Shown in pieces: positions 1 to 8,734 of a stretch of 64,000 nt of DNA. Origin of the DNA: Candidatus Leptovillus gracilis (lineage in GTDB: Bacteria > Chloroflexota > Anaerolineae > Promineifilales > Promineifilaceae); assembly GCA_016716065.1 (NCBI GenBank), contig JADJXA010000027.1:99555-163554 (forward strand), written 5' to 3'. Under the pieces are notes generated by a model, which had not been told where the DNA came from, ran no database searches, and saw only the letters and a list, made by a program, of their open reading frames with translations. The first letter of the stretch is position 1; each line of letters starts with the position of its first letter. The translations under genes and the position numbers were made by a program.

Positions 1-58
1 GGAGTGCGGCGTAGAGCTGAATGTCGGCAGCGATGGGAAAAAATTCACCTTCTTGCAT
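1..58 (-). CDS. N-terminus of an unidentified gene (runs off left edge)
   Basis: An ATG on the minus strand at 58 is preceded by AGGAAA about 7 bases upstream and opens a frame of 19 codons (MQEGEFFPIAADIQLYAAL) that continues off the window. The upstream DNA is AT-rich and carries a tandem operator-like repeat, which fits a real regulated start. Too little protein is visible to name a family. A small transcriptional regulator that represses itself would fit the operator-like repeat, but that is a guess. Confidence 0.4.
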   Translation of the reverse strand, partial: MQEGEFFPIAADIQLYAAL

Positions 59-73
59 ACAGTTTCCTGTTAA

Positions 74-105
74 TTGATAGTATTAATTATTGATAGTATC
101 AATTA
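74..105. promoter_or_regulatory. Tandem 16-bp operator-like repeat
   Basis: Two 16-bp units, TTGATAGTATTAATTA (74-89) and TTGATAGTATCAATTA (90-105), lie head to tail with one mismatch. The second contains the perfect odd-centred palindrome TTGATA-G-TATCAA. The site is 16 bases upstream of the leftward ATG at 58 and overlaps where its promoter should be. Such short palindromes beside a start are typical of autoregulated repressors; the regulator is not identified. Confidence 0.5.
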
Positions 106-446
106 TATAACCGGCAAAAGAAATGTCAATTCCGCTTGGATAGTTTGGTCGCGGCCAACGTTAGCCGGATTGTGGAGGGCCGGGTAGCAGCTGGTAGATG
201 ACAAGACGGGTCATTCTAATTGTCGTTGACAGTACCACTTTGCTGCTCCATGAGCGGGACGACTCGTTGGCTGTGAGCCGCGTCATCTTGCAAAAGGTGA
301 TTGAGGGTTTCACAGAGCAGGGTAATCATGTCACCTGCTTTGCCGTGCCTCTCGTCAGAAACTCTCGTCTATTCTAAAATGAGCTTCGACTATGATCGGC
401 AATCTCTATCCTTGCTGCGCGACCCTGCTTTGGTGGCTGTCGGCCT

Positions 447-1652
447 TCATCCTGCTGACTGGCTTCGCCGCCACCGCCGCTGGTCAGATTGGGCCACCGC
501 CCGCTTTGCCCTGGCGTGCCCTGACATCCACACCCTGGCCGATGTCCCTACCGGCGCGCAGCGGGTCAGCGACCCCATCGGCGCGACTATACCATCGGCT
601 GCCGCCAACAGCGCCCGACCCTTGCCCGCCGTGCCGCGAGCCGAAAAAGGCAAAGCACGCGAACCGAGATTGACCAGCGGCTGCGCCGGGTTGGCAAAGG
701 GAGTGGCCTGCCAGTTTTGCGCCAAACGTTCCTGATTATCCATATACACCTCCCAGGTAATATAGCCGGGAAAGGCATCCCGCCGCAAGACCTGCCACTC
801 CGTCGGCGGCAGCCGCCCGCCATAACGTGCGCTCGGCGCGCCCGGCAGCTCCTCCCGCCGCCGCTGACCATAGGCATACACCCCGGCATAAGCGGGCAGC
901 TTCAAAATCTGGTACACCTGCCCGTAACTCGGCTTCGTCCAGACAATAATGGCCTGCCCCACCAGATTGCGGTCCTGGCGCGGCAGGCGCAAGCCAGCCG
1001 TTTGCAGATGGCAGAGTACCGCATGGGCGCTGCCCAGCCGCCGAAACAAGCGGAACACCTGCCGGATACTGGTCTGCACCTGCTCGTCCGGCGTCAGGAT
1101 AACCTGACCATTGGGCAGCCGTTCATAACCAACAGGCAGGCGCAGCGCCAGTTCACCCCGTTTGGCTTTGTTCAGGCGCGCCGCCTGCATCTGTTGACGC
1201 ATGACATGCCACTGCGCCTCCGAAAAAGTGCCCTTGACGCCGAGCAGCAGGCGGTCATCATAAGCGCGGGGATTGTAGACACCGCCGCTGTCACTGACCA
1301 GAACGTGATTGAAGGCGGCCAGGTCGAGCAGTTGATACCAGTCGGCGCAGTTGCGTGCCAGACGGGAGACATCCGTCACCAGGAGTATGCCGACTTTGCC
1401 GGTGCCCACATCGGTGAAGAGGCGTTGAAAGCCAAAGCGGTCACTGCGGCTGACAGCCGATTTGCCCAGGTCATCGTCAATGATATGGATGCGGGCGTCG
1501 GGCCAGCCCAGGGTGCGGGCGCGGGCGGCAAGCTGATATTGCAGGTCCTGGGATTCCTGGTGTTCGGCCACCTGGCGCAACGTAGATTGACGGACGTAGA
1601 TGTAGGCCCAGCGCTGAAGATGCTGGTCATTGATCTTGGGATGAGGGGTCAT
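447..1652 (-). pseudogene. Large serine recombinase with degraded C-terminus
   Basis: The N-terminal ~150 residues form a resolvase/invertase catalytic domain: YIYVRQST places the nucleophilic serine at residue 23, and SRLARN near residue 100 is the conserved arginine motif. A recombinase domain follows (LPVGYERLPNG onward). From about residue 330 the frame no longer resembles the family. The expected zinc-ribbon cysteine pairs (CGRCG-type) are absent and the tail is arginine/alanine-rich out-of-frame sequence, so the 3' part has probably suffered a frameshift near 620-640 and decay. The gene overlaps by 26 bp the small gene upstream, suggesting translational coupling. Related recombinases are found in mobile elements of Chloroflexota, Planctomycetes and Proteobacteria. 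The element seems to have landed in an RHS gene whose remnant starts at 2122. Confidence 0.75.
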
Positions 1653-1806
1653 GAGGGGTCTCCTGTGCCGGCAGTGCGGCTGTGCGGCGCTTCTCGGCCG
1701 TCAGATATTGGTAAAGCAGGGCAGCCAGTAGTTGGCTCAACTCCTGCTGCCGGGTCGGCGGCAGGGATTCCCAGACCAGTTGAAAGGGGGGTGTTTGGGG
1801 TGGCAT
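1627..1806 (-). CDS. Small protein upstream of the serine recombinase
   Basis: A 59-residue protein starting at the ATG at 1806, with a good ribosome-binding site (GAGGAGA) 6 bases upstream. Its middle reads as a short helical segment (RQQELSQLLAALLYQYL). It overlaps the recombinase start by 26 bp, an arrangement in which short proteins often accompany this recombinase family. No domain is recognised; a role in recombination or DNA binding is inferred from position only. Confidence 0.55.
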   Translation of the reverse strand: MPPQTPPFQLVWESLPPTRQQELSQLLAALLYQYLTAEKRRTAALPAQETPHDPSSQDQ

Positions 1807-2121
1807 GGCAGTTCTCCTCGGGATTATGAGATTGCAGGATTTGTACCAGTCTAGCCAATGCCAGCAGGGTATGGATATGAACCAGCGGCCCTGGCGGCTG
1901 GGCCGGGAGTGGGGCGGCAGGCAGGGATTCGGTCTCGTCCGGGACAGGGGAAGCCCAGGTCTGGGGAATGCTGACCGTGCCAATTTGGGGGTGACTGATG
2001 AGGTAACGAGGGGTACCACCGCCCCGAGAACGGATGGTTCGTTTAACGGCTGCCGTTTGTCCCGCCAGGGGATGATTTGGATGTATAATCCGCACAACCC
2101 GCGGGGGTTCTATCGTTATAG
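1807..2121. other. Intergenic stretch inside the recombinase element
   Basis: No supportable gene. A minus-strand frame from 2095 contains a plausible protein stretch (RYLISHPQIGTVSIPQTW) but runs out of frame into the small gene at 1806, so it may be a decayed upstream gene of the element. The right boundary of the element is judged to be near 2120-2140, where RHS-like coding sequence begins abruptly. Confidence 0.3.
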
Positions 2122-2859
2122 GGGTTTTATTTACGCTTTGTCCCCCTCAACCTGATCGACCCCACGGGCCATAGGGAGTGTGGTGCATCCGACGATTGTA
2201 GCGAGCCATTACCACACACTTCCGGGTTTCAAGAGGCTCTCTTAAATGCGTGGAATTACTATGAAGATAATTTTGACCTACCTTTTGAAGGGAGCCAAAA
2301 TATAACGCAAGGCTTCGGGCCAAGCCATGATGGGGTTGATTATGGTGGGGGATTTTCAGTGCATGCCCCAGCAGAGGGAGAGGTAGTACAAGATAGATTT
2401 AGAGACCCACCCGCAGGGATGTGGATGATCCAAAACAGAACGACTGGAGATATCCTTACATGGTCACGTTGGCGTACTGATCCTGGATGGCAAGGAGAGT
2501 TATACGAATCCGATCGAGGCAGTGATGGTTTACTGGAACCCGAGAGGTTATTACAAACTGGAGAGTGGGAAGATATACGAGACGGTAATCCGAACACTGA
2601 GGCTAACTGGAGCCACAGCTCTGGAACTATGATCCAGGTCAACCATGCCTATGGTTTGGCTACTACTTATATTCATACTGTCCCAGCCTTAACAGTTGGT
2701 CAGCAAGTGCAACAAGGTGACATTGTAGGGGAAACAGCCAATAATGGGTGGAGTTCTGGAACCCATATTCATTACAGGCTAGAGTTTACGTATAGTGGCA
2801 GAACGATTTATTTGAACCCATTAACCCCACCCCGCCAAATCGTTCATTTATTACCTTAA
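2122..2859 (+). pseudogene. 3' end of an RHS-repeat gene with an M23 peptidase tip
   Basis: The open frame begins straight after a stop at 2119 and has no credible start codon. It opens with PLNLIDPTGH, the hallmark end of the RHS-repeat core (usual form NNPLNLIDPTG), followed by a variable C-terminal tip. The tip is a lysostaphin/M23-type zinc endopeptidase domain: HDGVD supplies the first ligands, GTMIQVNH and TTYIHT the central strand, and GTHIHY the HxH motif. M23 enzymes cut peptidoglycan cross-bridges, so this reads as the toxin tip of a polymorphic RHS effector. The N-terminal thousand or so residues expected of an RHS protein are missing, probably removed by the recombinase element ending just upstream. 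The region is AT-rich and free of ACGGCCGT. A lipoprotein gene follows 24 bp downstream. Confidence 0.75.
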
Positions 2860-2883
2860 TGAAGCCAAACGGGAGATATAAAA

Positions 2884-4179
2884 ATGAAATCACCATTCAG
2901 GAAAACTGTTCGTTTGAATCTTCTCAATAATTTGTTATTTATGACATTATTGTTTGTTGCTTGTGAAGCGGCATCAGTAGCTGAGACAACAACCGTAACT
3001 CAAGAAAGAGATTTGGGTAATGCTCCAATTATCTCGGCAACTCCACAGAAAATATCTACGATAAAGGCCACTGTAACGATTACTCCTGTGAATACAGAAA
3101 CGTTACCTGCGCCAACCATGACTACTTCACCTTCAGATACGCCTTCACCACAGCCTACCCAGACATTCATGCCGACCCCCTCACCTCTTGGTGGCTGGCT
3201 AGTGTTTGAGTCTGCACACGAAGATACAAATGGAGATGATCTGATTGATATTTCCGACAACATTCATATATACAGCATGAACCTGAGTACAAACGAATTG
3301 GTCCAATTGACGTATGACAGTCATAGAGACACACTACCTTCCTGGTCACCTGATAGGAGTGAAATAGTTTTTGCCTCTAATAGGAGTGGAAATGCTGACT
3401 TATACGTCATGAATGCGGATGGCTCTAATTTGCGGCAGCTAACCCACACACCAGAAAATGAAACAACACCTATTTGGACAACAAATGGGCAGCAAATCAT
3501 CTATGTTTTAGTTCGGACGCTCGAATATGGCTTGCAAGAAAGCCACTTGTACATAATGTCAGCGAGCGGTGAAAATAATCATCAACTTGTTAACCTGCCT
3601 GGGAATAGTATTGATCCAGACTTGTCTCCAGACGGTCGATTTCTGGCATATACACAGAAGGAACCTGTCTTGTTCGAAGAGGAAACTCGCACCAGAACGG
3701 TGGTTTATCTTTACGATATGCAGTCAGGCAAAAATATCCGTATCACATCTTCGGCATTTGAATCCGACAGAGGGCAGTTTCAGAAAGCAAAATGGTTACC
3801 TCGTGAAGGTTGGTATCTCTCTATGCTTCAAGTACCAGGCGACATGAATCCTGTCGGCCTGAAAGTATTTGAATTAACCTGGGATGATGAAGCACCTTTA
3901 CTCCAGCAAGTACTAGAATTTGATGAGGGATCAGGAAATTATACTTGGGGACCTAATGGCGAATGTCTCATATCAGCTGATTATCGCACCCTTATTAATG
4001 AAGAGGGTGAAGCTATCATGACAACTGACCTTTTCACGATACCAATCACAATTCCCGAACCTCAAACACAACTACAAGTAGATCCGGCCATGCAAAGATC
4101 CGAACATGTTCTTCAAGGAGAAGGAACTTGGCTTACAAATGATCCTTATTATGAAGGGAATCTCGATTGGGCGCCTTGA
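2884..4179 (+). CDS. TolB-like (PD40 propeller) lipoprotein
   Basis: 431 residues. A signal peptide ends in a lipobox (LLFVAC, Cys about residue 27), followed by a Thr/Pro/Ser-rich linker to about residue 105. Beta-propeller repeats of the PD40/TolB type then follow: LPSWSPDRSEIVFASNRSG, DPDLSPDGRFLAYT and related blades. It should sit lipid-anchored on the outer face of the membrane. The start at 2884 has a GGGAGA site upstream. The gene lies 24 bp after the RHS-M23 remnant and shares its AT-rich composition and lack of ACGGCCGT, so the two probably arrived together. An immunity role against the M23 tip is possible from position and predicted location but untested; a generic carbohydrate or protein-binding lipoprotein is the alternative. 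Confidence 0.8.
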   Translation: MKSPFRKTVRLNLLNNLLFMTLLFVACEAASVAETTTVTQERDLGNAPIISATPQKISTIKATVTITPVNTETLPAPTMTTSPSDTPSPQPTQTFMPTPSPLGGWLVFESAHEDTNGDDLIDISDNIHIYSMNLSTNELVQLTYDSHRDTLPSWSPDRSEIVFASNRSGNADLYVMNADGSNLRQLTHTPENETTPIWTTNGQQIIYVLVRTLEYGLQESHLYIMSASGENNHQLVNLPGNSIDPDLSPDGRFLAYTQKEPVLFEEETRTRTVVYLYDMQSGKNIRITSSAFESDRGQFQKAKWLPREGWYLSMLQVPGDMNPVGLKVFELTWDDEAPLLQQVLEFDEGSGNYTWGPNGECLISADYRTLINEEGEAIMTTDLFTIPITIPEPQTQLQVDPAMQRSEHVLQGEGTWLTNDPYYEGNLDWAP

Positions 4180-4760
4180 TGAGAGTTCAAATAGATTTAG
4201 GGGACATCCCCTGCTCTGGATAGGTCTTCTATTTGCCGTTGAGCGCCCTCCTGCTGGGGCGAGGTCTCCATTTGGCTGCTGTGGCTGCCTCTCAGCCCGT
4301 AGGGATGCTCTCCAGACCTGGCCACGCCCCGCTGGCCATTCTCCAAGAATTGGTGTAGGTAGTATTGAGTGATAACGGCCGTTCTGCCCACAGTTCATCA
4401 AGTTCAGCCAGGGGATGGGGGGGAAACGGCCGTGCTGCCCACTATTCATCAAGTTTAGCCAGGCGGTGGGGTGGGAAACGGCCGTTGCCACAACCTCTTC
4501 TGTAGCTGCATCACCCGCCGGGACAACGGCTGTATCGCCGGAAAAGTCGCGCAAAGCCATCACCAACGCCGCGATCACCAGCACAAAATAGAGACAGCAA
4601 ACAACAGAAACGGGACTTGTTGGCGCATGACGCCATAGTGTAACGAATCATGGCCTTGAAAGCGAACGGCCGTTTGCCTACAGACGCAAACTTGGTTACT
4701 CTTTGAATTCATGTTGTCTGTCCCTCTGCCTCTTTACGCCTTGTGTTCAATTTTTTTACC
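4180..4760. other. Non-coding stretch with a decayed minus-strand gene and a tandem repeat
   Basis: Between 4372 and 4486 a ~55-bp unit occurs twice, each beginning AACGGCCGT and continuing CTGCCCAC..TTCATCAAGTT. On the minus strand this encodes a repeated WLNLMN..GQ.GR peptide. The minus-strand frame starting at 4584 opens with a membrane-helix-like stretch (LVIAALVMALRDFSGD), and a plausible upstream start (ATGCGCCAACAAGTC, near 4628) is one frameshift away. I read this as the remnant of a small membrane-anchored protein, now broken. No intact gene is supported. Confidence 0.35.
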
Positions 4761-4870
4761 GGAGACTGCATGAGTGGTTTAATCCACCACCACGAATAAA
4801 AACCCTGGGAGCGCAGGCGTCTCGCCTGCCAGGGCGGGCGAGACGTCCGCGCTCCCGTTTACGAAGGAGG
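4761..4870 (+). repeat. Portable leader element, copy A (before ABC exporter gene)
   Basis: A ~110-bp dispersed element. In order it holds an upstream GGAGAC..ATG, a small hairpin (GTGG/CCAC), CCACCACCACGAAT, and then a three-way-junction-like core. The core has an outer stem GGGAGC/GCTCCC enclosing hairpin 1 (GCAGGCG-TCT-CGCCTGC) and hairpin 2 (GCGGGCG-AGA-CGTCCGC). The element ends with AAGGAGG, which is the Shine-Dalgarno of the ATG at 4875. The same element, in the same orientation relative to the gene, precedes the genes starting at 18287, 28208, 40069 and 42406. Confidence 0.85.
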
Positions 4871-4874
4871 TTCA

Positions 4875-6653
4875 ATGCTTGCATCATTCCGTCGTTTGTT
4901 GGTCATTTATAAAGGCTATCGTTTCCGGCTCATCGTCTCCCAGGCGCTGCTCATGGTTTCCGCCCTGTCTACCATCGGCGTGGCTACCCTCAACCAGCGC
5001 ATGATCAACGAGGGGCTGCTGGCGCAAAACGTCCAGGTGATCATCACCACTGGCATTACCATGTCGCTGCTGGCGGTTGTGTCCGGGTTGGCGATGGCGG
5101 GCACGGCCGTTTTCGCCGTCTTTTTTGCCCAGGGCACCGCCTACCTGCTGCGCGCCGAGCTGTACCACAAAATCCAGACCTTCTCTTTTGCCAATTTCGA
5201 CCAGTTTCGCACCGGCAATCTCATGGTGCGCCTCAGCACCGACGTCAACCAGATCGCCAACGCCGTGTTGTATTCGGTGATTCTGGTCATGTATGCGCCC
5301 TTTATGGTGATTGTGGCCTATACGCTGGCAATCATCCGCACGCCCAGCCTGGTCTGGATTTTGTTGGTGGTCACGCTGGTTGTGCTGGTGGTCATGGCCG
5401 TCATCGTGCCGCAAATCTTCCGCGCTTACAACCAGCGGCAAAAGCGGCTGAGTGACCTGAACGACACCTTGCAAGAAAACCTGGCCGGGGTGCGCGTGGT
5501 CAAAGCCTTTGTGCGCGAAGAATTAGAAAAAGAGCGTTTTGCCCGACGCGCCGACGATTTACGCCAACCTGCCTTTGCCGCTGCTTTCCGCGTGGCCCTG
5601 CTCAATCCCTTGCTCGCCGCTATCGCCCAGATTTCCATCGGCGCGGCCATCTGGATTGGCGGCACGCAGGTGTTAAGCAGCACGGCGCTGAGCGTGGGTG
5701 AACTGGTGACGTTTACGCAATATCTGGCGCAAGTGGTCACGCCGCTGGCGCTCATGGCCGTTGTTGTGCCCTTTATTTTGCGTGGCGATGCGTCGGCGGA
5801 GCGGTTGTTTGAGGTGTACGACGCGCCGCCGCTGGTGCAAGACAGGCCTGATGCGCGCACGTTGGCTGTAACGGCCGTGCAAGGCCGCGTATCCTTCGAA
5901 AACGTCAGCTTCGCTTTCCGCCGGCCGGATGGCAAATTCGACCCGCCGGCGATCAAAAACATCAACCTGACGGTCGAGCCGGGTGAACGCATCGGCATCC
6001 TCGGCGCAACCGGCGCGGGCAAGTCGGCGCTGGTGAATTTGCTGCCCCGCTTTTACGATGTAACCGAAGGGCGCATCACCATTGACGGCGTGGACGTGCG
6101 CGACGTGACGCAAGAAAATTTGCGGCAGATTGTGGGCATTGCCTTACAAGAGGCGGTGCTGTTCCAGGGCAACGTGCGCTTTAACCTGAAGTTCGCCAAT
6201 CCCGACGCAGAAGACGAAGTGATGATCGCCGCCGCGCAGGCCGCCGATTCCTTCGGTTTTGTGAGCAATTTACCGGAGAAGTGGGATGCGCCGGTAGCGC
6301 GGCGCGGCTACAACTTCTCCGGTGGGCAGCGGCAGCGGCTGGCGATTACGCGCACGCTGGCGGCGGAACCCCGCGTCCTGGTGCTGGACGACAGCACCAG
6401 CGCGTTGGACGTAGCCACAGAGAGCCGCGTCCAGGGCGCGATCCCCGGCTTTAGCAACAATGTCACCACCATTTACATCGCCCAACGCATCAGCGCCGTG
6501 ATTGATCTGGACAAGATTGTTTTGATGGAAAATGGCGAAATTGTGGCCAGCGGCACGCACGAATCGCTGCTGGCCGACAATGCTTTGTATCAACAGATTT
6601 ATGAATCGCAGCTTGGCCGCGACGTAACGGCCGGTTTGGAGGTAGCGGCATGA
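4875..6653 (+). CDS. ABC exporter half-transporter, degenerate-site subunit
   Basis: 592 residues: a six-helix exporter membrane domain (about 15-310) and an ATPase domain (about 345-580). Walker A is GATGAGKS (about residue 377) and the signature is FSGGQRQR. The Walker B motif reads LVLDDSTSALD, with Asp in place of the catalytic Glu, and the switch histidine is replaced by Gln (YIAQRIS). This is the degenerate-site partner known from heterodimeric exporters such as TM287/288. The stop overlaps the next gene's start (ATGA at 6650-6653), so the two subunits are translationally coupled. Substrates of this family are lipids, drugs or peptides; none can be assigned here. The Shine-Dalgarno (AAGGAGG) is supplied by repeat element A. 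Confidence 0.9.
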   Translation: MLASFRRLLVIYKGYRFRLIVSQALLMVSALSTIGVATLNQRMINEGLLAQNVQVIITTGITMSLLAVVSGLAMAGTAVFAVFFAQGTAYLLRAELYHKIQTFSFANFDQFRTGNLMVRLSTDVNQIANAVLYSVILVMYAPFMVIVAYTLAIIRTPSLVWILLVVTLVVLVVMAVIVPQIFRAYNQRQKRLSDLNDTLQENLAGVRVVKAFVREELEKERFARRADDLRQPAFAAAFRVALLNPLLAAIAQISIGAAIWIGGTQVLSSTALSVGELVTFTQYLAQVVTPLALMAVVVPFILRGDASAERLFEVYDAPPLVQDRPDARTLAVTAVQGRVSFENVSFAFRRPDGKFDPPAIKNINLTVEPGERIGILGATGAGKSALVNLLPRFYDVTEGRITIDGVDVRDVTQENLRQIVGIALQEAVLFQGNVRFNLKFANPDAEDEVMIAAAQAADSFGFVSNLPEKWDAPVARRGYNFSGGQRQRLAITRTLAAEPRVLVLDDSTSALDVATESRVQGAIPGFSNNVTTIYIAQRISAVIDLDKIVLMENGEIVASGTHESLLADNALYQQIYESQLGRDVTAGLEVAA

Positions 6654-8518
6654 CGACGGTAACACGTGAATCCTTTACACTCAAGGGGCGCATCGAAGCC
6701 CGCAAACGCACGCCGGTAACGGAGAAAAAAGACGACACGCTGCAAATTGTCGGCCGGCTGGTGAATTATATGGCCGGGGGAAAGGACCGTTCCAGGTTTA
6801 TCATGGCGTTGGTCGTGCGGTTTGGCGCAGTACTGGCCCTGATCGCCATTCCCACCTTAACCGGCACGGCCATTAATGTGGCGAGTGACCCCAATGGCAG
6901 TGTGACCGAGTTGCAGCGCTGGGCCGGCCTGGCGATAGGGGCTGGTTTTGTGTTTTTGCTTTTGAGCGCGACGGCCGAACGGGTCTTTTCCGGATTGGCG
7001 ACGCACGGTTTGTACAACTTGCAGCGGGATTTATTCGACCACATGCAGACGTTGTCGTTGAGCTTTTTTGACCGGCAGCCGTTGGGCGAACTGATGAGCC
7101 GGGTGACGAATGATACGGAGACGGTGGCGCTGTTTTATGAAAGCGCTGTCGCGCAGATGATCCGGGCGCTGTTTCAAATCATGCTGATTATGGTGATGAT
7201 GGTGCTGGTGAACTGGCGGCTGACGTTGGTGGCGCTGCTGGTGGTGCCGGTGATATTGGTGTTAACGGCCGTTATCCAACGCATCTCCATGCCTGCCTTC
7301 ATCAAACTCCAGCAAGAACTGGGCCAGCTCAGCGGCTTTCAGGAAGAAACCATCTCCGGCCAAAAAGTCATCATCAGCAGCCGCCGCCACGATTGGGCCG
7401 AGGAAAAAAACGAAGAGCAGGCCGGTGAAGTGTTCGACGTCGCCAGCAAGGCCTTCTTCACCTCGTTGCTGCAATTCCCGCTTACCCAATCCATGACCAT
7501 GTTACAAATCACGCTGGTGTTAACGTTCGGTTCGCTGATGAGCCTGACCGGCCAGGCCAACATCGGCCAGGTGATGACGTTTGTCGGCTTTACCGGGCTG
7601 TTGGCGTCACCGCTCTCAGAAATCGCCAACCTCACCGCCACGACGTTGAACGCGGTGGCCGGTGGGCGGCGGGTGTTCGCCATCATAGATGAACAGCCGA
7701 CAGTGGTGGACGATCCTCAGGCGGCCAATTATGCCTTCAAAGGTGGCCGCGTGGAGTTCGCCGAAGTAGATTTCAGCTATGTGCCGGGGCGCAAAATTCT
7801 CAAGCGCAACAGCTTTGTGGCCGAACCAGGGCAGAAAATCGGCATCTGCGGGCCAACCGGCGCGGGCAAAAGCACCATCATCAACATCCTGACGCGCTAT
7901 TACGACCTGGATAGCGGCGCGATTTTTATAGATGGTCAGGACATCAGCCATCTGACGCAGGCCAGTTTGCGGCAGCAAGTGGGCGTGGTGCTGCAAGAAG
8001 CGTTCCTTTTCTCCGACACGGTGATGAACAATCTCAAGTACGCCCGCGAAGGCGCGACCGACGAGGAGTGCATCGCGGCGGCGAAGCAGGCCAATGCCCA
8101 TGAATTCATCGTCAACCTGCCGCAAGGCTACGACACAATGATGACCGAACGCGGCTCGAATCTGAGCCAGGGTCAGCGGCAAATGGTGACGATTGCGCGG
8201 GCAATGGTGGCGAATCCGAAGATTTTGGTGCTAGACGAGGCCACGAGCAACGTGGACACGCGCACGGAAAAGCTCATTCAGGAGGGTTTAAACCGCCTGA
8301 TGGCCGGACGCACCAGTTTTGTGATTGCCCATCGCCTCAGCACCATTCGGGACGCGCACAACATTATGGTGGTCAACGGCGGCGAGGTGGAGGAGTTTGG
8401 CCCGCACGAGGAACTGATGGCGAAGAAGGGCTTTTATTTCAATCTGTACATGAGCCAGTTTAAGGGCAAACTGCCGGGTAGTGAGGCGGTGGATACGAGC
8501 GGGTTTGTCAGTACGTGA
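6650..8518 (+). CDS. ABC exporter half-transporter, catalytic-site subunit
   Basis: 622 residues: a ~40-residue N-terminal extension, a six-helix exporter domain (about 45-340) and an ATPase domain (about 370-600). Walker A is GPTGAGKST (about residue 400), the signature NLSQGQRQM, Walker B LVLDEATSNVD with the catalytic Glu, and the switch motif IAHRLST with the His. All catalytic residues are canonical. It pairs with the degenerate subunit encoded immediately upstream (4-bp overlap) to form a heterodimeric membrane exporter with one active and one degenerate ATP site. Export substrate unknown. Confidence 0.9.
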   Translation: MTTVTRESFTLKGRIEARKRTPVTEKKDDTLQIVGRLVNYMAGGKDRSRFIMALVVRFGAVLALIAIPTLTGTAINVASDPNGSVTELQRWAGLAIGAGFVFLLLSATAERVFSGLATHGLYNLQRDLFDHMQTLSLSFFDRQPLGELMSRVTNDTETVALFYESAVAQMIRALFQIMLIMVMMVLVNWRLTLVALLVVPVILVLTAVIQRISMPAFIKLQQELGQLSGFQEETISGQKVIISSRRHDWAEEKNEEQAGEVFDVASKAFFTSLLQFPLTQSMTMLQITLVLTFGSLMSLTGQANIGQVMTFVGFTGLLASPLSEIANLTATTLNAVAGGRRVFAIIDEQPTVVDDPQAANYAFKGGRVEFAEVDFSYVPGRKILKRNSFVAEPGQKIGICGPTGAGKSTIINILTRYYDLDSGAIFIDGQDISHLTQASLRQQVGVVLQEAFLFSDTVMNNLKYAREGATDEECIAAAKQANAHEFIVNLPQGYDTMMTERGSNLSQGQRQMVTIARAMVANPKILVLDEATSNVDTRTEKLIQEGLNRLMAGRTSFVIAHRLSTIRDAHNIMVVNGGEVEEFGPHEELMAKKGFYFNLYMSQFKGKLPGSEAVDTSGFVST

Positions 8519-8558
8519 GTATTGATTTGGGATTTCGGATTTCGGAGTGTAGTGGAAC

Positions 8559-8651
8559 GGCAGGGTTCATCAAGCGGAACATCTTCCTTAAAAATTTACG
8601 CTGCCATTGTCATGCTGAGCGGAGTCTTCGGAGCGAAGCATCCCGCTCCTT
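8559..8651 (+). repeat. Half copy of the GGCATGGTTCAT MITE family
   Basis: Begins GGCAGGGTTCAT and continues through AACATCTTCCTT, AATTTACG and CATTGTCATGCTGAGCGGAG to GAAGCATCCCGCT. It matches the reverse complement of the right half of the complete copy at 31024-31205. The other half and terminal repeat are missing. The sequence instead passes directly into an 83-bp copy of part of btuD. Confidence 0.8.
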
Positions 8652-8734
8652 AGCTGGCGGTGCTGATCGTCTTGCACGACCTGAACCTGGCGAGTTTGTA
8701 CGCCGACCGGGTGGCGCTGTTGGTAGACGGCCGT
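8652..8734 (+). pseudogene. Captured 83-bp fragment of the btuD gene
   Basis: This segment repeats 20933-21015 of the cobalamin transporter ATPase gene with only two mismatches (GTA/GTG and CTC/CTG) and in the same reading frame. It encodes AVLIVLHDLNLASLY and on to LVDGR, i.e. the stretch around the switch histidine. It is joined on the left to half a MITE and on the right, exactly at a GACGGCCGT octamer, to a truncated hydrolase frame. It has no independent function. Confidence 0.85.

Noticed and set aside
717..1829. 370-codon plus-strand open frame
   Set aside because: It is antisense to the serine recombinase, has no ribosome-binding site and reads as a low-complexity His/Gln/Arg/Pro-rich protein, typical of the antisense of a GC-rich gene.
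4703..4912. Separate small gene before the ABC exporter
   Set aside because: The frame merely reads through leader element A; the same peptide-like text (KTLGAQASRLP) appears in the other copies of the repeat.
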